From assembly GCA_016928755.1 (NCBI GenBank), contig JAFGKB010000043.1:1-19613 (forward strand): a DNA stretch of 19,613 nucleotides, read 5' to 3'. The DNA is from Anaerolineae bacterium. Lineage in GTDB: Bacteria; Chloroflexota; Anaerolineae; B4-G1; SLSP01. Under the pieces are notes generated by a model, which saw only the letters and a list, made by a program, of their open reading frames with translations, did no database searches and was not told the origin of the DNA. The position numbers were made by a program, and so were the translations under genes. Shown here in pieces: positions 1 to 6,171 of the stretch (position 1 is the first letter of the stretch; the number at the start of each line of letters is the position of its first letter).

Positions 1-36
1 GCAAGCGATTACAAAACGATTATTACAAAAGGGCAT

Positions 37-65
37 TTGACCGAATGGCTGCGTTACGGTATAAT
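37..65 (+). promoter_or_regulatory. Sigma70-type promoter upstream of rpmH
   Basis: A -35 box TTGACC (37-42) and a perfect -10 box TATAAT (60-65) are separated by exactly 17 bp, which is close to the housekeeping consensus. Transcription would start near 71-73. It is the best promoter I see in the window and is placed to drive rpmH-rnpA-yidD and the propeller lipoprotein gene. A terminator-like hairpin lies between it and rpmH. Confidence 0.8.
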
Positions 66-90
66 AGCGGCTGCTCTTGGGTAAAGCTAA

Positions 91-117
91 CCGTCGCGGG
101 CTGGCCCGCGCGGTTTT
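91..117 (+). terminator. Terminator-like GC hairpin in the rpmH leader
   Basis: CCG (91-93) pairs with CGG (111-113) and CGCGGG (95-100) pairs with CCCGCG (105-110), around a CTGG loop (101-104) with one bulged T at 94. Four T residues (114-117) follow, then CC and TT. The stem is very stable but the T tract is short. It lies about 20 nt after the predicted transcription start, so it could be an attenuator, the end of a very short leader RNA, or a stable 5' structure. It could also be the terminator of a gene left of the window that overlaps the promoter region. Confidence 0.55.
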
Positions 118-230
118 CCTTGTAAGGAGCTTTTAACTAGAATTTGGGAATAAGGTTAGGATAAAAGCTAAACACGCCTTATTTCTGAAGATATTTTGGT
201 CGCCCTTTTGGGGCTGATATTATTTAAGGC

Positions 231-236
231 AAGGAG
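231..236 (+). promoter_or_regulatory. Ribosome binding site that fixes the rpmH start
   Basis: AAGGAG lies 7 nt before the ATG at 244. The in-frame ATG at 238 is only 1 nt away and the ATG at 196 has no such site, so 244 is the start. This also matches the usual L34 N-terminus. Confidence 0.8.
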
Positions 237-243
237 AATGACA

Positions 244-465
244 ATGTCAACAAAACGGACTTATCAACCTAAGAAACGTAAGCGGATGCGCACTCATGGT
301 TTCCGTGAGCGGATGGCCACTCATAATGGTCGTAACGTCCTTAAACGCCGGCGTACTAAGGGCCGCCGTAAGTTAGTTGTTGTGAGTCTTGGTGGTGCGA
401 AGCGCATCAACTGGAAAGAAAGCTCTAACGGTCCTCGTCGTCGAAAGCCTCGTACCAGTAAATAA
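244..465 (+). CDS. rpmH: 50S ribosomal protein L34 with C-terminal extension
   Basis: This is ribosomal protein L34 of the large subunit, a small very basic protein that binds 23S rRNA. Residues 1-47 carry the family signature: a KRTYQP start, the THGFRERM block (17-24), then the GRNVLKRRRTKGRRKL block (29-44). The ATG at 244 was chosen over earlier in-frame starts because it has a good Shine-Dalgarno site and gives the normal N-terminus. The product is 73 residues, while most L34 proteins are about 44-50. The extra 26 residues after VVV (47) are basic and end in an Arg/Lys/Pro-rich tail. It is the first gene of the cluster, and rnpA begins 8 bp after its stop, the usual bacterial order next to the replication origin. 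Confidence 0.95.
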   Translation: MSTKRTYQPKKRKRMRTHGFRERMATHNGRNVLKRRRTKGRRKLVVVSLGGAKRINWKESSNGPRRRKPRTSK

Positions 466-473
466 GATCACGT

Positions 474-845
474 TTGGAGTACCATCCTTGGGAAAAAGGA
501 ATGCGCCTTCGGCGTCCAGCAGAGTTCCGGCGTGTCTGGGCGACCGGGCGTTCGTGGGCGCATCCTCTTTTTATTTTGTGGGCAGTTCCCAACAATTTGA
601 CACAAACCCGTATCGGGCTAACCGCGAGCCGCAAGGTTGGCAATGCTGTGGCTCGCAATCGTGCTCGACGGTTGTTGCGCGAGGCAGCCCGGCTTCTTTA
701 CCCTTATATTCCTGCTGGATGGGATATTGTATTAGTTGCCCGTGGATACCTGTTGGCGGCAAGCGCACCCCAGGTTGTTGCTGCATTGGAGCAAGTGTTG
801 AAGCGCGCTGAATTATGGGAAACTCAGAAAATGGAGTGTTCTTAG
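474..845 (+). CDS. rnpA: Ribonuclease P protein component
   Basis: This is the protein subunit of RNase P, which helps the catalytic RNA remove 5' leaders from pre-tRNAs. The 123-residue product has the usual length. Visible signatures are RLRRPAEFRRVW near the N-terminus, the GRSWAHPL segment, and the RNR block GNAVARNRARRLLREA (about 57-72), which contacts the RNA. The start is probably TTG at 474, because it supplies the few residues (WEKGM) that normally precede the RLR block. Its upstream Shine-Dalgarno sequence is weak, and an ATG at 501 is the alternative. The stop codon directly abuts the yidD start, which suggests translational coupling within the operon. Confidence 0.93.
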   Translation: MEYHPWEKGMRLRRPAEFRRVWATGRSWAHPLFILWAVPNNLTQTRIGLTASRKVGNAVARNRARRLLREAARLLYPYIPAGWDIVLVARGYLLAASAPQVVAALEQVLKRAELWETQKMECS

Positions 846-1055
846 ATGAAAGCTATAGTGCTTAAACTTATACGCTTTTATCAACGGTATATTTCCCCGC
901 TGTTCCCACCTTCCTGTCGCTTTACCCCTACCTGTTCTCATTATAGCTATGAGGCTATATCGCGTTACGGGATTTTTAAAGGCGGCTGGCTTTCTATAAA
1001 GCGCATTCTACGGTGTCACCCTTTTAATCCGGGGGGATATGACCCTGTCCCTTGA
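846..1055 (+). CDS. yidD: Membrane protein insertion efficiency factor YidD
   Basis: YidD is a small membrane-associated protein, about 70-85 residues in the family, that aids YidC/Sec-dependent insertion of membrane proteins. The 69-residue product shows the whole signature: IRFYQRYISPL at the start, the CRF-PTCS-Y block with conserved cysteines, YEAISRYG, GGWL, and the terminal RCHPFNPGGYDPVP. A GGAG site (833-836) lies 9 nt before the ATG, inside the rnpA 3' end. It sits between rnpA and the lipoprotein gene, with yidC further downstream, matching the common rpmH-rnpA-yidD-yidC arrangement. Confidence 0.96.
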   Translation: MKAIVLKLIRFYQRYISPLFPPSCRFTPTCSHYSYEAISRYGIFKGGWLSIKRILRCHPFNPGGYDPVP

Positions 1056-1058
1056 CCT

Positions 1059-1064
1059 AGGAGG
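1059..1064 (+). promoter_or_regulatory. Strong ribosome binding site for the propeller lipoprotein
   Basis: A perfect AGGAGG ends 4 nt before the ATG at 1069, just after the yidD stop. It supports 1069 as the start over the in-frame ATG at 1039, which lies inside yidD, and over the TTG at 1144. Confidence 0.75.
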
Positions 1065-1068
1065 AAGT

Positions 1069-2256
1069 ATGAATTATCGGCGGAGTGTGTTTAACCGCTT
1101 ATCTTCATGGAACGCAGGCATCTTGCCTGCACGGCGGTATAGGTTGCTCTCCCGTTTAGTGGGAGTTCTGCTGTTAATGGTTATATTATCTACCGGTTGT
1201 GCCGGTAATAACCGTGTCCGGCAGGTGAGTTGGCCGGGGCTGGCCGTGGAAGATAATGTCGTATATGTGGCTGATGTTAGCCAAGTCTTAGCCTTGGATA
1301 CTGAGTCTGGGCAACTCTTCTGGAGTTATCCTGCTCAGCCAGATGCTGCTATTGGTTTCTATGCGACACCTGTTCTGGATAAAGAGCGAAATCTTCTATT
1401 GGCGGCGGGCTTCAATAGCCGTATAGTATATGCGTTGGAATTAGGTGACACACCGGGACTCCAACCTATAGCCAAGTGGACCTTTGGTGGTGCTCAAGGG
1501 CAGTTTGTCGGCAGTGGCGTAATCTATAAGGATGATCTCCTCATTGGTAATGGGGATGGTTCGCTTTATGCTATCAACCTTGAGGATGGTAGCCAAGCCT
1601 GGGTTTTCGATAACCCCACTGACCGTGTTTGGGCTACGCCTGTTGTTTTGGATGATGTTGTTTATGTGGCTTCATTGGACCATAAGCTATACGCTGTGCA
1701 GGCTGATACCGGTGCGCTCATTTGGGAGCGGGAGTTGGATGGAGCTATCGCGGCAACCCCGGTTATTGCGAACGGTGCTTTATGGGTTGGTGATTTTGCC
1801 GACAAATTCTACCAGATTGATACCGCAACAGGTGAGATATTGTGGGAGTTTGAAGGTGATGATTGGTTCTGGGCCTCTCCTATAGCCGTGGATGGTATGA
1901 TCTATGTCTCTGATGTGGGTGGGACCGTCTACGCCCTTGATATTGTTGAGAAGGTTGCTGTTTGGTCCACTGAAGTCGAGGATATTGTCAGGGGTAAGGT
2001 TGCCCTGAGTGCCGATGGTAGCCGATTATTTGTTGCCGGATATGAATATGGACAAATTCATGCCTTAGACACTGAGACCGGGCAGAAGATGGCTTGGGGT
2101 GTTATTTTTGATGATCCCGGTCGTTTACCAGGTGACTTAGTTGCCGATGATGAGCGTCTTTATATAATGCCTATTCTTGTTGATGAACAGGTACAAGCAT
2201 TTGACCTTGTAGATGGTAAGATGCTTTGGCAATATCCTATCCCGGAGACTAAGTAA
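1069..2256 (+). CDS. PQQ-like beta-propeller lipoprotein
   Basis: This is a predicted lipid-anchored, externally facing beta-propeller protein of 395 residues. An N-terminal arginine-rich stretch leads into a hydrophobic core (about 30-40) and the lipobox L-S-T-G-C, with Cys44 as the lipidated residue. The rest is built of repeated propeller blades with the PQQ-enzyme/BamB-like pattern 'VYV...D..LYALD..TG...W' (for example near 1573-1610, 1660-1720, 1790-1850 and 1905-1960). No enzyme cofactor site can be claimed. It follows yidD by 13 bp and precedes yidC, so a role linked to envelope protein insertion or folding is plausible, by analogy with BamB, but unproven. The n-region before the hydrophobic core is unusually long (29 residues), and part of it is encoded by a short palindrome (1114-1130). 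Confidence 0.85.
   Translation: MNYRRSVFNRLSSWNAGILPARRYRLLSRLVGVLLLMVILSTGCAGNNRVRQVSWPGLAVEDNVVYVADVSQVLALDTESGQLFWSYPAQPDAAIGFYATPVLDKERNLLLAAGFNSRIVYALELGDTPGLQPIAKWTFGGAQGQFVGSGVIYKDDLLIGNGDGSLYAINLEDGSQAWVFDNPTDRVWATPVVLDDVVYVASLDHKLYAVQADTGALIWERELDGAIAATPVIANGALWVGDFADKFYQIDTATGEILWEFEGDDWFWASPIAVDGMIYVSDVGGTVYALDIVEKVAVWSTEVEDIVRGKVALSADGSRLFVAGYEYGQIHALDTETGQKMAWGVIFDDPGRLPGDLVADDERLYIMPILVDEQVQAFDLVDGKMLWQYPIPETK
1114..1130. repeat. Short REP-like palindrome inside the lipoprotein signal sequence
   Basis: GCAGGCATCTTGCCTGC is a perfect inverted repeat with 7-bp arms (1114-1120 and 1124-1130) and a TCT loop. From memory, near-identical 'GCAGGCAAGATGCCTGC' palindromes are dispersed in many bacterial genomes, and their translation gives the recognisable peptide AGILPA, which appears here. 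It is in frame within the signal-peptide n-region. I see only this one copy in the window, so the repeat-family assignment is inference. Confidence 0.55.
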
Positions 2257-2257
2257 G

Positions 2258-2294
2258 GGCGTGATGAAATCACGCCATACGTGATAGATCACGT
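2258..2294. repeat. Two tandem palindromes after the lipoprotein gene
   Basis: The first is GGCGTGATgaaATCACGCC (2258-2276), an 8-bp perfect stem with a 3-nt loop starting 2 nt after the stop codon. The second is ACGTGATagATCACGT (2279-2294), 7-bp arms with a 2-nt centre. Both share the half-site CGTGAT/ATCACG. No T run follows, so they are not classical terminators. They could be a REP-like element, a 3' mRNA-stabilising structure, or a paired operator site ahead of yidC. Confidence 0.55.
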
Positions 2295-2372
2295 GTGTTG
2301 TAAATATCATTAACCGGATGAAATATTTCCGAATAAGTTTTTAATAAGACTAGAAATGCAGGGGGCTGTATT

Positions 2373-3104
2373 GTGTGGGAAGCGTTAGTCATTACACCCA
2401 TAATTAACTTGCTGTTATATTTGTACCAACTTCTTGGCAATGAGACAATGGTCGCTGTTGCTGTTCTAACTTTTCTCTTTCGCACGGCTTTGATACCATT
2501 GACTCTGAGTCAGCAAAAGAGTGCCGCTAAACAGCAAGCTCTTCAACCTAAGTTGAAGAAGTTGCAAGAAAAATACAAGAACGACCAAGAGCGTCTGGCT
2601 CAAGAACAAATGAAACTTTATAAAGAAGAAGGCATTAACCCGATGGGGGGATGTCTTCCGTTACTGATTCAGTTTCCGTTGATGTTGGGCTTTTACCAGG
2701 CGATTATCCGTACTTTGGCATCAAGTCCTCTGGAACTCCTGGCCCTGCCACAACATATCTACTCTTGGGCGCCGGGTCTCAGCAGCCTAATTCCGTTGAA
2801 GAGTAATTTCCTGTGGCTGGATTTAGCTTTACCTGATCCCTATTATGTCTTGCCCATTTTGGTAGGGGTTACTACGTTCTTACAGCAAAAGCTTATGACC
2901 AGCACGATGCCTAATGATAATCCGCAAGCTCAAGCTATGAATCAGCAGATGTTGATTATGATGCCGTTGTTCTTAGGGTTTGTCTCTTTGAATTATGCGG
3001 CCGGTTTATCTGTCTATCTGCTTATCTCTAACCTGGTGGGTATTGTACAGTATTATCTTTTCCGCAAGCGGCTATATCAACAAATGCAGCAATCTGTAGC
3101 GTAA
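2373..3104 (+). CDS. yidC: YidC/Oxa1 family membrane protein insertase
   Basis: This insertase places membrane proteins into the cytoplasmic membrane, alone or with Sec. The 243-residue product is the short form without the large periplasmic domain of proteobacterial YidC. Features in order are a first hydrophobic helix (about 4-22), a second membrane segment carrying the groove arginine Arg37 in FLFRTALIPLTL, a charged cytoplasmic hairpin (about 47-86, rich in Lys/Gln/Glu), the NPMGGCLPLLIQFPLMLGFY segment (from about 89), and two or three more hydrophobic segments. No lipobox or cleavable signal is evident. The start is GTG at 2373, with a G-rich site AGGGGG (2360-2365) 7 nt upstream. It is separated from the lipoprotein gene by 116 bp containing the tandem palindromes. 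Confidence 0.95.
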   Translation: MWEALVITPIINLLLYLYQLLGNETMVAVAVLTFLFRTALIPLTLSQQKSAAKQQALQPKLKKLQEKYKNDQERLAQEQMKLYKEEGINPMGGCLPLLIQFPLMLGFYQAIIRTLASSPLELLALPQHIYSWAPGLSSLIPLKSNFLWLDLALPDPYYVLPILVGVTTFLQQKLMTSTMPNDNPQAQAMNQQMLIMMPLFLGFVSLNYAAGLSVYLLISNLVGIVQYYLFRKRLYQQMQQSVA

Positions 3105-3176
3105 CATTGTTTTGAAATGGTCGCCTACTAAAGGGATATTTTTAGGGTTCTTTAGGAATGGTGATTGAATAACTTC

Positions 3177-3185
3177 TGCTATACT
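3177..3185 (+). promoter_or_regulatory. Possible extended -10 promoter for jag
   Basis: TGCTATACT matches an extended -10 element (TGn then TATACT) 63 nt before the jag start, in an AT-rich 143-bp gap. No good -35 box is visible at the right distance. It could drive the jag-kinase-parA unit. Confidence 0.35.
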
Positions 3186-3247
3186 TCTTTCTTTGATAGT
3201 TGTAGTTTATTTGAATCTGATTGCCCTTTAAATAGGAGGATTTTGGT

Positions 3248-4252
3248 ATGGAATTACAGGAGTGGGTAGAGATAACCGCACCCACTGAAGAAGAAGCGAT
3301 TATTATAGGCTTAACACGGTTGGGTATATCTCGTGAACAGGCTGATATAGAAGTTTTGGATAAAGGTAGCAAGGGGTTTTTAGGTATTGGTTCCCGTGAG
3401 GCCCGTGTACGGGTATCGGTGTGCGCCACACCTGTAAAATCCTCGGAGTCTACTGTAGTAAAGCCTGCGCCCTATCAGGAAGTGCAGCAAAAGGCGCCAG
3501 TAGTTGCTCCTGCTAATGAGCCTGAAGAGGCGCAACCGGTCGCGGTGGATGTGTCACAAGCGGTGATTTTAACACCTGAAAAGGAAGCACCGCCGGCTCA
3601 AGCCAGTGTTGATGTCGCCCCGGTTTATGAGCAGAAATCTGAACCTCCGCAACCAGAATTACGTCCTAAAGAACCGCCGCAAGCTCCTCAGCCTAAAGTG
3701 AAGGAACCTGATAAGGCTAGGGAAGATAGTGTATCACGTAAGCGTGTAGGCCCATCTGGTAATGGTAGGTCAGATGTGTTAGAGGTGGAGGCGATAGAAG
3801 CGGCTGCGATTGAGGTTTCTGAGCATCTATTTGAAGGTTTGCGCATTCAATCTACAGTTTCTTGGGGCGAGGAAGAACGACCTACCCTTTGGTTATCTTT
3901 GCGGGGTGGGGATGCGGATGCCTTAGTTGGCCCACGTGCTCAGACTTTGGATGCTGTGCAGTACCTAATGCGGACCTTAGTACATCGTCAAGTGGATGGT
4001 AATTACAATTTGGTTGTTGATGCAGATGGTTACCGGCATCGTCGGCAGCGTAGCTTGGTATCAATGGCTAGGAAGATGGCGAACAGAGCTATAAAAACAG
4101 GTAAATCGGTGCGGCTGCGGCCTATGCCAGCTCATGAACGCCGTATTATTCATATGACATTGCGTGAGGATGCTCGTGTTACGACCCAAAGCCGTGGTTC
4201 TGGGCGTAATCGGGCTGTTTTCATAGCCCCACGTGATAGGTCATCGAGGTAA
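3248..4252 (+). CDS. jag: Jag/KhpB-type RNA-binding protein (Jag-N, KH, R3H)
   Basis: Jag (KhpB, EloR) is a cytoplasmic RNA-binding protein usually encoded beside yidC and linked to cell elongation and envelope control. The 334-residue product has a Jag N-terminal domain (about 1-57, with the GSKGFLGIGSRE block), a long Pro/Glu/Gln-rich linker (about 60-170), a KH domain (about 178-260), and an R3H domain with the R-x3-H motif R298-H302 (in HERRIIH). The start ATG at 3248 has a perfect AGGAGG (3234-3239) 8 nt upstream. The usual KH loop G-K-R-G is here G-P-R-A (228-231). The linker is longer and more acidic/proline-rich than is typical. The next gene starts at its 3' end. Confidence 0.93.
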   Translation: MELQEWVEITAPTEEEAIIIGLTRLGISREQADIEVLDKGSKGFLGIGSREARVRVSVCATPVKSSESTVVKPAPYQEVQQKAPVVAPANEPEEAQPVAVDVSQAVILTPEKEAPPAQASVDVAPVYEQKSEPPQPELRPKEPPQAPQPKVKEPDKAREDSVSRKRVGPSGNGRSDVLEVEAIEAAAIEVSEHLFEGLRIQSTVSWGEEERPTLWLSLRGGDADALVGPRAQTLDAVQYLMRTLVHRQVDGNYNLVVDADGYRHRRQRSLVSMARKMANRAIKTGKSVRLRPMPAHERRIIHMTLREDARVTTQSRGSGRNRAVFIAPRDRSSR

Positions 4253-4253
4253 A

Positions 4254-5114
4254 TTGATTAAACATACGCTCAAACCGGTGAGTTATCTGGTTATTGGGCA
4301 TATTACACAAGACCTTTTACCTGGTGGATTGTATGCAATGGGGGGGACGGCCACCTATGCCGCTTTGACGGCTGCTGCATTAGGCCACCAGGTAGGAATT
4401 GTGACTAGTTATGATTGTGGTTCTGGTAGCGTTGACTTTGGCGAGTCTGTACAGATCGCTTGTCAGCCAGCCAGAGCCACAACTACATTTGAGAATCGCT
4501 ATGCGGGCAATAACCGGTTGCAATATCTCCATGCCCGTGCTGAGGAACTGACGTTTGATTCCATACCGGAAATATGGCGTAATTCTCCGTTGGTGCATAT
4601 AGGGCCGGTTGCTTGGGAGTGTGCGCCAGCTTTGGTCGGTAAATTGGCTGAATCCGCGTTTGTGGGAATTACGCCTCAAGGCTGGCTGCGTAAGATGGAT
4701 AGCCGGGGGGGCATTCATTATACCCGGTGGACTGTTGCAGAGCGTGTGTTACCTCTTGCTTCAGCCGTTGTCCTAAGTATTGAGGATGTTGCCGGTGATG
4801 CATCTCTTATTGCGCATTTTTCATCTCTGGCGCGGTTGTTGGTGGTCACCTATGGGGGCGATGGGTGTGTACTTTTTCAAAATGGCCGGGCCGATAAAAT
4901 TCCTGCTCCTCGGTGTGTAGAGATAGACCCTACCGGAGCCGGGGATATTTTTGCAACGGCCTTTTTCAGTGTACTGTATGCTGGTGTTGCGCCTATTCCG
5001 GCGGTACGTTTCGCTACTTGTCTGGCATCACATTCTGTAGAATTTCGTAATCTGGACGGCATACCACAACTTAAAGATGTAGAGAGTTGTAGGTCAATGA
5101 AAGTGGAATTATGA
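4254..5114 (+). CDS. PfkB-family carbohydrate/nucleoside kinase
   Basis: This is a ribokinase/PfkB-fold cytoplasmic kinase that should phosphorylate a sugar, nucleoside or related alcohol with ATP; the substrate cannot be read from the sequence. The N-terminal substrate region has the GG block (MGGTATYAALTAAALG). The C-terminal PfkB signature DPTGAGD (225-231) carries the anion hole and the catalytic base Asp231. At 286 residues it is of normal family length. The start is uncertain: TTG at 4254 is preceded by GAGG (4246-4249), GTG at 4233 would overlap jag by 20 bp without a Shine-Dalgarno site, and GTG at 4278 is also possible. Its stop overlaps the parA start by 4 bp (ATGA), so the two are probably coupled. 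Confidence 0.85.
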   Translation: MIKHTLKPVSYLVIGHITQDLLPGGLYAMGGTATYAALTAAALGHQVGIVTSYDCGSGSVDFGESVQIACQPARATTTFENRYAGNNRLQYLHARAEELTFDSIPEIWRNSPLVHIGPVAWECAPALVGKLAESAFVGITPQGWLRKMDSRGGIHYTRWTVAERVLPLASAVVLSIEDVAGDASLIAHFSSLARLLVVTYGGDGCVLFQNGRADKIPAPRCVEIDPTGAGDIFATAFFSVLYAGVAPIPAVRFATCLASHSVEFRNLDGIPQLKDVESCRSMKVEL

Positions 5115-5920
5115 CTAAAATCTATACATTGGCAAATCAGAAGGGTGGAGTGGGAAAGACTACTACTGTGGTTAACCTGGCTTCATGTATAGCTGAGTGG
5201 GGTTATACAGTATTGGTAGTAGATATTGACCCTCAAAGTAACGCTACCACCAGTTTAGGTTTAGATCCCCAAGCGGTATCTAATTCTATCTATGATGTAT
5301 TAATTGGTAACCTTGGTCTTGAAGACACGGTACAATCCACAAATTGGCCCCGGCTAGAAGTTTTACCGGGTTCTCCGGTGCTTGCGGGTGCGACAGTGGA
5401 ACTTAATCAGTTAGAAGACCCGCGCCAGCGTGCTTTACGCTTGTCCGAGGTTTTGCTTAATGCTAATGGTTATGATTATATTTTGATTGATGCCCCGCCT
5501 AGTCTGGGTATTTTGACTGTTAATGCTTTAACTGCGGCAAAAGGGGTTGTAGTCCCTGTCCAGTGTGAGTATTTGGCCCTTGAGGGACTTTCGCAACTTA
5601 TGCGAACTATTGGATTAGTTCAGCGAGGCTTAAATCCTGATCTTATTTTACGGGGGCTTGTGATGACGATGTATGATAGCCGGACTACATTAGCCCGGCA
5701 AGTCACGGATGAAGTTCGTGGGCATTTCCCCAAGCAGGTTTTCCGGGTGATTATTCCGCGTAGTGTCCGTTTAAGTGAAGCTCCGAGTTATGGAGAGCCT
5801 GGCGTTACTTATGCGCCGCGTTCAAAAGGGGCTAAGGCTTATCGTTTGTTAGCTTGGGAATTATTAAAAGGGGATGGTCTGGAAGTCCCCTGGTCACCAT
5901 CAAAAGCTGACATTACTTAA
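5111..5920 (+). CDS. parA: ParA/Soj chromosome-partitioning ATPase
   Basis: This is a ParA-family Walker ATPase, which binds DNA non-specifically in the ATP dimer state and moves or positions the origin region with ParB. The 269-residue product has the deviant Walker A KGGVGKTT (11-18) with the signature lysine Lys11, the DIDPQSNAT block, the Walker B region LIDAPPSLG, and the C-terminal RSVRLSEAPSYG segment typical of Soj. The ATG overlaps the upstream kinase stop. An origin-proximal position beside rpmH-yidC-jag supports a chromosomal role. The usual parB partner does not follow: the gene ends at a strong terminator and the next gene is unrelated. Confidence 0.94.
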   Translation: MTKIYTLANQKGGVGKTTTVVNLASCIAEWGYTVLVVDIDPQSNATTSLGLDPQAVSNSIYDVLIGNLGLEDTVQSTNWPRLEVLPGSPVLAGATVELNQLEDPRQRALRLSEVLLNANGYDYILIDAPPSLGILTVNALTAAKGVVVPVQCEYLALEGLSQLMRTIGLVQRGLNPDLILRGLVMTMYDSRTTLARQVTDEVRGHFPKQVFRVIIPRSVRLSEAPSYGEPGVTYAPRSKGAKAYRLLAWELLKGDGLEVPWSPSKADIT

Positions 5921-5938
5921 TACCTTTTTATTATGCTT

Positions 5939-5966
5939 ACGCCGTGCTAAATGCACGGCGTTTTTT
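5939..5966 (+). terminator. Intrinsic terminator after parA
   Basis: CGCCGTGC (5940-5947) pairs perfectly with GCACGGCG (5953-5960) around a TAAAT loop and is followed at once by six T residues (5961-5966), with A5939 able to extend the stem. This closes the jag-kinase-parA transcription unit, 18 bp after the parA stop. Confidence 0.93.
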
Positions 5967-6171
5967 ATTTATCACTTACTGGTATGAAAATCCCTAAAAA
6001 TTTATTGAAAAGAGATGGCCTTCTACTATTGTTTACCTAATTGTTACCCAAATCTGCGCAGGTTGTTGTAAAATATAAGTGGTGGGATAGTATTTCTTAG
6101 GGCATATAGCGCGTCTGTGTCAACGGGTTGGCTGTTTAGGTGCGGGAATATACAGAGTGAAAGAGTAGGGA

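Noticed and set aside
1..36. AT-rich repeated 'cgattacaaaa' like words as DnaA boxes of an origin
   Set aside because: They do not match TTATNCACA closely, and only two imperfect copies are present, so an origin cannot be claimed here.
389..811. A 140-codon open frame overlapping rpmH and rnpA
   Set aside because: It lies in another frame across two clearly recognised genes, its translation shows no domain pattern, and its composition is that of a shadow frame.
2279..2294. CACGTG core as a parS site
   Set aside because: Only the central bases match TGTTTCACGTGAAACA and the flanks do not. Other CACGTG occurrences (near 3932 and 4231) are inside coding sequence and match just as poorly.
3112..3140. 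TTGAAA and GATATT with 17-bp spacing as a jag promoter
   Set aside because: The -10 match is only 4 of 6. The extended -10 at 3177-3185 is a better candidate, so this one was not listed.
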